Part shown: positions 59,807-64,000 of the stretch, piece by piece | Layout of the letters: the number at the start of each line of letters is the position of its first letter | Numbering within the stretch: the stretch's first letter is position 1 | Source of the DNA: Acidiferrum sp963771295 | GTDB lineage: Bacteria; Acidobacteriota; Terriglobia; Acidiferrales; UBA7541 | Assembly: GCA_963771295.1 (NCBI GenBank) | Contig: CAVYTB010000010.1 | Location: forward strand, 62,001-126,000 | Length of the DNA stretch: 64,000 nucleotides | Direction of reading: 5' to 3' | Made by a program: the position numbers and the translations under genes | The notes under the pieces: model-generated | Seen by the model: the letters and a program-made list of their open reading frames with translations, nothing else | What the model was told of the DNA's origin: nothing | Databases searched by the model: none

Positions 59807-61456
59807 ATGAACAATCGAGTCCTGCAGCTTGATCCGAGAGACAACGTGCTAATCGCCCTGTCGAATTTGAGCAAGGGCGAGACGATCACGTTTGGCGGCG
59901 AGTCGTATGAGCTGGCTTCCGACGTGCGCGCGAAACACAAATTTGCGACGCAGGATTTCGCGACGGGCGCGAACATCATTATGTATGGCGTGGTGGTGGG
60001 AAAAGCAGTCGAGGCGATCCGGCGCGGCGAATTGCTGAGCACGCGCAATGTGCGTCACGAAGCGGCGCCGTTTCGCGACAAGTTGCGGGAATATCAATGG
60101 AAGGCACCGGACGTTGCGAGATGGCAAGGGCGGACGTTTCGCGGATATCGCCGCTCCGATGGCCAGGTGGGATCGCGCAACTATTGGGTGGTGGTGCCGC
60201 TGGTTTTTTGCGAAAACAGAAATATTGGAGTGCTGAAGCAGGCGTTCGAGGAAGAATTGGGATTTGCGGCGCCGCAAATTTACCGGGAACAGGTGGCGGA
60301 GCTGGCGCGACTCTACAAGGAAGGGCGCACCGACGAACTCAAGGGCGGCCTTACAACCGGAAAAGATGCAGTACCGCGGCGCGCGCCGCTGTTTGGAAAT
60401 GTTGATGGCATCCGATTTTTGCTGCACGAGGGCGGATGCGGCGGAACGCGGGAAGACTCCAACAATCTTTGTGGGCTGATCGCCGGCTACCTGCATCATC
60501 CCAATGTTGCGGGAGCCACGGTGCTGAGTCTAGGCTGCCAGCACGCGCAGATTCCGATCCTGCGCGAAGAAATCCGCAAGCGAAATCCGCAGTTCGATAA
60601 GCCGCTGGTGATTCTGGAGCAACAACAAAGCGGCACCGAAACGAAGATGATGACCGAGGCGATCGAAAAAACGTTTCTCGGCCTGATGGAAGCGAACAAG
60701 AGTGTGCGGACTGAGGCGCCGCTTTCCAGTTTGTGCGTGGGGTTGAAATGTGGCGGCAGCGACGGGTTTTCAGGGCTGTCCGCGAATCCCGCGATTGGGC
60801 ACACATCCGACCTGCTTGCCGGCTTGGGTGGGCGGACAATTCTCTCCGAATTTCCCGAGCTGTGCGGCACCGAACAGGATTTCATCGACCGCAGCGTTTC
60901 GAAAGAAGTGGCGGACCGCTTCGTGAAATTGATGCGGAGCTACGGAGCGCGCGCCAAGGCGGTTGGGTCCGGATTTGAGATGAACCCGAGCCCGGGAAAT
61001 ATTCGCGATGGATTGCTGACCGACGCGATGAAGTCTGCGGGCGCGGCAAAGAAGGGCGGAACGTCTCCGGTCACGGGAGTGTTGGATTATCCGGAATACT
61101 CGAAGGGAGCGGGATTGAAGCTGCAATGCACGCCGGGGAATGATGTGGAGTGCGTGACGGCGCAGGTGGGCGCGGGCGCAAGCGTGGTGCTGTTCACGAC
61201 GGGATTGGGGACGCCAACGGGGAATCCCATCGCGCCGGTGGTGAAACTATCCACAAATTCCGAACTGGCGCGGAAGATGGAAGACATCATTGATATTGAT
61301 ACCGGGCCGGTTATTTCCGGGGAAACTACGATTGAAAAAATGGGTGAGGAAATCCTGGACCTGATGGTTCGCGTGGCCAGCGGCGAATTGCGAACCAAGG
61401 CGGAGTTGAAGGGCCAGGAAGATTTCATTCCGTGGAAACGAGGTGTTTCGCTTTGA
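59807..61456 (+). CDS. UxaA-family altronate/fuconate dehydratase
   Basis: A 549-residue dehydratase of the UxaA/GarD family. The N-terminal SAF domain (about 1-90) has GETITFGGESYELASDV, then GSRNYWVVVPLVFCENRN and HEGGCGGTREDSNNLCGLI, and the C-terminal half has LCVGLKCGGSDGFSGLSANP. Iron-binding or substrate cysteines are present in CGGT and KCGGSD. In this cluster it most likely removes water from L-fuconate, not altronate, giving 2-keto-3-deoxy-L-fuconate. C. jejuni uses a split UxaA (Cj0482/Cj0483) in the same pathway. Its stop overlaps the next gene's TTG start (TTGA). Confidence 0.9.
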   Translation: MNNRVLQLDPRDNVLIALSNLSKGETITFGGESYELASDVRAKHKFATQDFATGANIIMYGVVVGKAVEAIRRGELLSTRNVRHEAAPFRDKLREYQWKAPDVARWQGRTFRGYRRSDGQVGSRNYWVVVPLVFCENRNIGVLKQAFEEELGFAAPQIYREQVAELARLYKEGRTDELKGGLTTGKDAVPRRAPLFGNVDGIRFLLHEGGCGGTREDSNNLCGLIAGYLHHPNVAGATVLSLGCQHAQIPILREEIRKRNPQFDKPLVILEQQQSGTETKMMTEAIEKTFLGLMEANKSVRTEAPLSSLCVGLKCGGSDGFSGLSANPAIGHTSDLLAGLGGRTILSEFPELCGTEQDFIDRSVSKEVADRFVKLMRSYGARAKAVGSGFEMNPSPGNIRDGLLTDAMKSAGAAKKGGTSPVTGVLDYPEYSKGAGLKLQCTPGNDVECVTAQVGAGASVVLFTTGLGTPTGNPIAPVVKLSTNSELARKMEDIIDIDTGPVISGETTIEKMGEEILDLMVRVASGELRTKAELKGQEDFIPWKRGVSL

Positions 61457-62253
61457 GCGGACAGCAAGCAACGACGCAAAATTTTCGACTGGATGGCAAC
61501 GTAGCTGTGGTTACGGGCGGCGGCAGCGGCATTGGGCGCGCAATCGCAAAGCGTTTTGCGGCAAGTGGGGCGATAGTGCGGATACTCGATCTCAATTTGA
61601 AGGATGCGGAAGAGACGGTCCGGCACATTAGCGAGAATGGCGGGCAGGCCGCGGCCTTCGCGTGCGATGTGACTGAGCAGGCCAAGGTCAACGAAGTGTT
61701 TGGGGGAATCTTCGCGCGGGAAAAAGTGAAGATCCTGGTGAACAATGCGGGAGTATCGCACATCGGCAATGTGGAGAGCACGACGGAGACGGACTTCGAT
61801 CGTGTGTTTCGCGTGAACGTGAAGGGCTACTACAACTGCATGCACGCCTGCGCGGGTCATATGAAAGCCAACGGTGGTGGTGTGATCCTGAGTATGGCGT
61901 CGATCGCGGGTAGCGCCGGACTGGGCGATCGGTTTGCTTATTCGATGAGCAAGGGCGCGGTGATCGCGATGACCTATTCCGTGGCCAAGGACTACGTGCA
62001 GCACAACATCCGGTGCAATTGCATTTCGCCGGCGCGGGTGCATACGCCGTTCGTCGACGATTATCTTAGGAAGAATTATCCGGGGCGCGAGCAGGAAATG
62101 TACGAGAAGCTCGCGAAAACGCAGCCGCTGGGGAGAATGGGCGAGCCTGAAGAAGTGGCGGCGCTGGCGCTTTTTCTTTGCTCGGACGACGCTTCGTTCA
62201 TCACCGGCACAGATTATCCGCTGGACGGCGGCTTTCTGCGGTTGCATGGCTGA
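61453..62253 (+). CDS. SDR dehydrogenase, probable 2-keto-3-deoxy-L-fuconate dehydrogenase
   Basis: The 266-residue short-chain dehydrogenase has TGGGSGIG for NAD(P) binding, NNAG, and the catalytic Tyr/Lys in YSMSK. The start is the TTG at 61453, overlapping the uxaA-like stop, with GAGG eight bases upstream. A GTG at 61432 is possible. Reading it as the dehydrogenase that makes the 2,4-diketo-3-deoxy-fuconate intermediate rests on position and on similar SDR genes in fucose loci. The assignment of this and the next SDR to the two oxidation steps could be reversed. Confidence 0.85.
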   Translation: MSGQQATTQNFRLDGNVAVVTGGGSGIGRAIAKRFAASGAIVRILDLNLKDAEETVRHISENGGQAAAFACDVTEQAKVNEVFGGIFAREKVKILVNNAGVSHIGNVESTTETDFDRVFRVNVKGYYNCMHACAGHMKANGGGVILSMASIAGSAGLGDRFAYSMSKGAVIAMTYSVAKDYVQHNIRCNCISPARVHTPFVDDYLRKNYPGREQEMYEKLAKTQPLGRMGEPEEVAALALFLCSDDASFITGTDYPLDGGFLRLHG

Positions 62254-62256
62254 GCT

Positions 62257-63039
62257 ATGGACCTTCACCTGGACGGCAAAGTGATTCTGGTAACCGGCGG
62301 GGCAAAAGGAATTGGTGCGGCGATTGTGCGCGAGTGCGCGAAGGAAGGCGCGACTCCCGCAATTGTAGATAAGGATGTGGACGCCGGGCAGGCATTGCAA
62401 GCCGAATTGCGGCGCGACGGTAAGGCGTGCGAATTTGTGGCGACGGAACTCAGTGCGGCAAAGGCATGCGCATCGGCGGTGGAAACGGTCGAGACTAAAC
62501 TGGGGCGAATAGATGCGCTGGTGAATAATGCGGGCGTGAATGATGGAGTCGGGCTGGAGCGGGGCAATCCTGAGGAATTCGTGAAATCGCTGGAGCGGAA
62601 TCTGGTGCACTACTACGCGATGGCACACTATGCGCTTCCAGCGCTGAAGAAGGCGCGCGGCTCGATTGTAAATATCAGTTCGAAGACGGCGGTAACGGGG
62701 CAAGGCGGGACTTCGGGCTACGTGGCGGCAAAGGGCGCGATTCTGGGACTGACGCGAGAATGGGCGGCGGAACTTTTGAGCTTTGGGATTCGCGTGAATG
62801 CGGTAATTCCCGCGGAAGTGATGACGCCGTTGTATCAACAATGGCTGGCGAAGCATGCGAATCCGCAAGAAAAACTGAAGCGAATCGTTTCCAAGATTCC
62901 GCTGGGGCAACGAATGACCACGGCCGACGAGATTGCCACCACGGTGGTGTTCCTGCTGTCAGATAAATCCGGCCACACCACGGGCCAACATTTGTTTGTG
63001 GACGGCGGTTATGTGCACCTGGATCGCGCGCTCACCTGA
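62257..63039 (+). CDS. SDR dehydrogenase, probable L-fucose dehydrogenase
   Basis: A 260-residue short-chain dehydrogenase with TGGAKGIG for cofactor, NNAG at the active-site strand and catalytic YVAAK. It begins 3 bases after the previous gene and precedes fucP by 12 bases, so all belong to one operon. Of the two SDRs it looks closer to L-fucose dehydrogenase (first oxidation to the lactone). This is based on general likeness and context, not on residue-level evidence. Confidence 0.83.
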   Translation: MDLHLDGKVILVTGGAKGIGAAIVRECAKEGATPAIVDKDVDAGQALQAELRRDGKACEFVATELSAAKACASAVETVETKLGRIDALVNNAGVNDGVGLERGNPEEFVKSLERNLVHYYAMAHYALPALKKARGSIVNISSKTAVTGQGGTSGYVAAKGAILGLTREWAAELLSFGIRVNAVIPAEVMTPLYQQWLAKHANPQEKLKRIVSKIPLGQRMTTADEIATTVVFLLSDKSGHTTGQHLFVDGGYVHLDRALT

Positions 63040-63051
63040 GGGACACGCCGC

Positions 63052-64000
63052 ATGACACACGCTCCGCCGCCATCTGCACCGAAGGCTGGACCCGCGCCGC
63101 TGACCGAACGCCGCTACCTGCTTCCCTTCCTGCTGGTCATCAGCTTGTTTTTTCTGTGGGCATTTGGCGTCAATTTAAATGACATTTTGATTCCACACCT
63201 GAAGCGGGCGTTTGGTCTCACCGATTTTCAGTCATCTTTTATTCAAGTGGCGTTTTTCGGCGGGTATTTTCTGGCCGCATTTCCCGCCGGGTGGGCGATG
63301 GAGCGAATCGGCTACAAGAAAGGGATTTTGCTGGGGCTATTGCTGTGCGCGACGGGAGCTGTGCTGTTTCTGCCGGCTTCGTCGTATGGGGTGTACGGCT
63401 TTTTTCTGTTCGCGCTGTTTGTGATGGCGTGCGGGCAGAGTTTTCTGGAAGTGGCCGCGAATCCCTATGCGACCGCGCTGGGGCCCGCCGGCAGCGCCGA
63501 ACGCAGACTGAACTTCGCGCAGTCCTTCAATGCGACGGGCGCGGTGCTTTCGTCGCTATTGGGGCGAACGTTCATTTTGACGGGAGTTGAGTACGCACCC
63601 GCGCAGCTTGCGGCCATGAGTTCGGCGCAATTGGCGGCTTTTCGCGCCAGCGAAGCCAGCACGGTGAAGTGGCCGTACCTGGCGATGGCGGGTATTTTCG
63701 TGGTGCTAGCGGTTGTGTTTCAGTTCACGCATTTGCCCGACGTTTCGGAGGCCGGCGAAAAAAGCGAGGCCGGCCTTTCCCTGGCTGAGGCAGGGAGTGT
63801 GCTCGCTCACAAGCACCTCGTGCGGGGAGTCATTGCACAGTTTTTCTATGTGGGGGCGCAGGTAGGCGTGGCCAGCTTCGTGATTCGGCTGACGCAGTTT
63901 TCGATTCCCGGAACGGCAGCGAAACTTGCGGCGTACTGCTTGCTTTTGCACCTGATCGGTTTCACAGCGGGGCGCTTTATCGGCTCTGCGTTAATGAGGC
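63052..64000 (+). CDS. fucP: L-fucose:H+ symporter, FucP-like (partial)
   Basis: An ATG at 63052 opens a frame that runs off the window, giving 316 residues. The sequence has MFS helices beginning LPFLLVISLFFLWAFGVNLN, then DILIPHLKRAF, as in FucP with its conserved N and D in TM1. The stretch ACGQSFLEVAANPYATALGP is the FucP/GluP hallmark loop, and FNATGAVLSSLLG follows. It would bring L-fucose (or a related hexose) in with a proton. It is the last visible gene of the fucose operon. Confidence 0.93.
   Translation, partial: MTHAPPPSAPKAGPAPLTERRYLLPFLLVISLFFLWAFGVNLNDILIPHLKRAFGLTDFQSSFIQVAFFGGYFLAAFPAGWAMERIGYKKGILLGLLLCATGAVLFLPASSYGVYGFFLFALFVMACGQSFLEVAANPYATALGPAGSAERRLNFAQSFNATGAVLSSLLGRTFILTGVEYAPAQLAAMSSAQLAAFRASEASTVKWPYLAMAGIFVVLAVVFQFTHLPDVSEAGEKSEAGLSLAEAGSVLAHKHLVRGVIAQFFYVGAQVGVASFVIRLTQFSIPGTAAKLAAYCLLLHLIGFTAGRFIGSALMR

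Noticed and set aside
61087..62910. Minus-strand frame of 607 residues opposite the UxaA and SDR genes
   Set aside because: The plus-strand genes are certain by motif, and this frame shows none.

Overview
The window looks like a chromosomal segment of an Acidobacteriota bacterium, probably Terriglobia-like. This is inferred from the gene families rather than from any rRNA marker. Pointers are a large Oar-like TonB-dependent receptor with a carboxypeptidase-regulatory domain, two CRTAC1-type FG-GAP/ASPIC-UnbV proteins, several secreted TPR proteins, a winged-helix regulator with one membrane segment, and GC-rich DNA with several families of short intergenic palindromic repeats. I see no rRNA, tRNA, CRISPR array, prophage or intact insertion sequence.

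Region 1 (1-9.4 kb): the end of a gene, a small recombinase-like protein, a ferritin-like diiron protein, a membrane protein built on a 49-residue tandem repeat, a large kinase/M23 peptidase/class-III aminotransferase fusion, a glycine-zipper lipoprotein and an MFS transporter. Region 2 (9.6-17.7 kb): a full potassium-uptake locus, with a 28-residue peptide gene, kdpF, kdpA, kdpB and kdpC facing kdpE and a histidine kinase. KdpD is split. Its sensor half (KdpD domain plus USP) is a separate gene transcribed away from the kinase half.

Region 3 (17.7-26.5 kb): a minus-strand set reading ECF sigma factor, zinc-finger anti-sigma factor, a 250-residue exported-type protein and a TPR-CHAT caspase-like lipoprotein. 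Two small unknown genes follow, then an Rrf2 iron-sulfur regulator upstream of a P1B-type ATPase with altered catalytic motifs. Region 4 (26.7-54 kb): carbohydrate and envelope functions. These are a PfkB sugar kinase, the TonB receptor, the membrane-bound winged-helix regulator, TPR proteins, a cytochrome c/copper-monooxygenase-like/TPR protein coupled to a redoxin, a GAF protein, GH32, trehalase, a GH130-like enzyme, an amylo-1,6-glucosidase-like enzyme, two CRTAC1 proteins and a sugar porter. A transposase fragment sits inside a palindromic repeat near 46.3-46.8 kb.

Region 5 (54.2-57 kb): ornithine aminotransferase followed by two truncated genes, a PyrB-like carbamoyltransferase lacking its N-terminal domain and a cyclic-2,3-diphosphoglycerate-synthetase-like GTPase lacking its C-terminus, joined out of frame. 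Region 6 (57.4-64 kb): a non-phosphorylating L-fucose catabolic cluster with an L-lactate-dehydrogenase-type flavoprotein, lactonase, UxaA-family dehydratase, two SDR dehydrogenases and the FucP symporter, which runs off the end of the window.

The most interesting signals are the sigma/anti-sigma/CHAT set, the divergent split KdpD, the motif-altered P-type ATPase, the transposase fragment lodged exactly in a repeat hairpin, the out-of-frame GTPase/PyrB junction, and composite intergenic repeats found at most operon ends.
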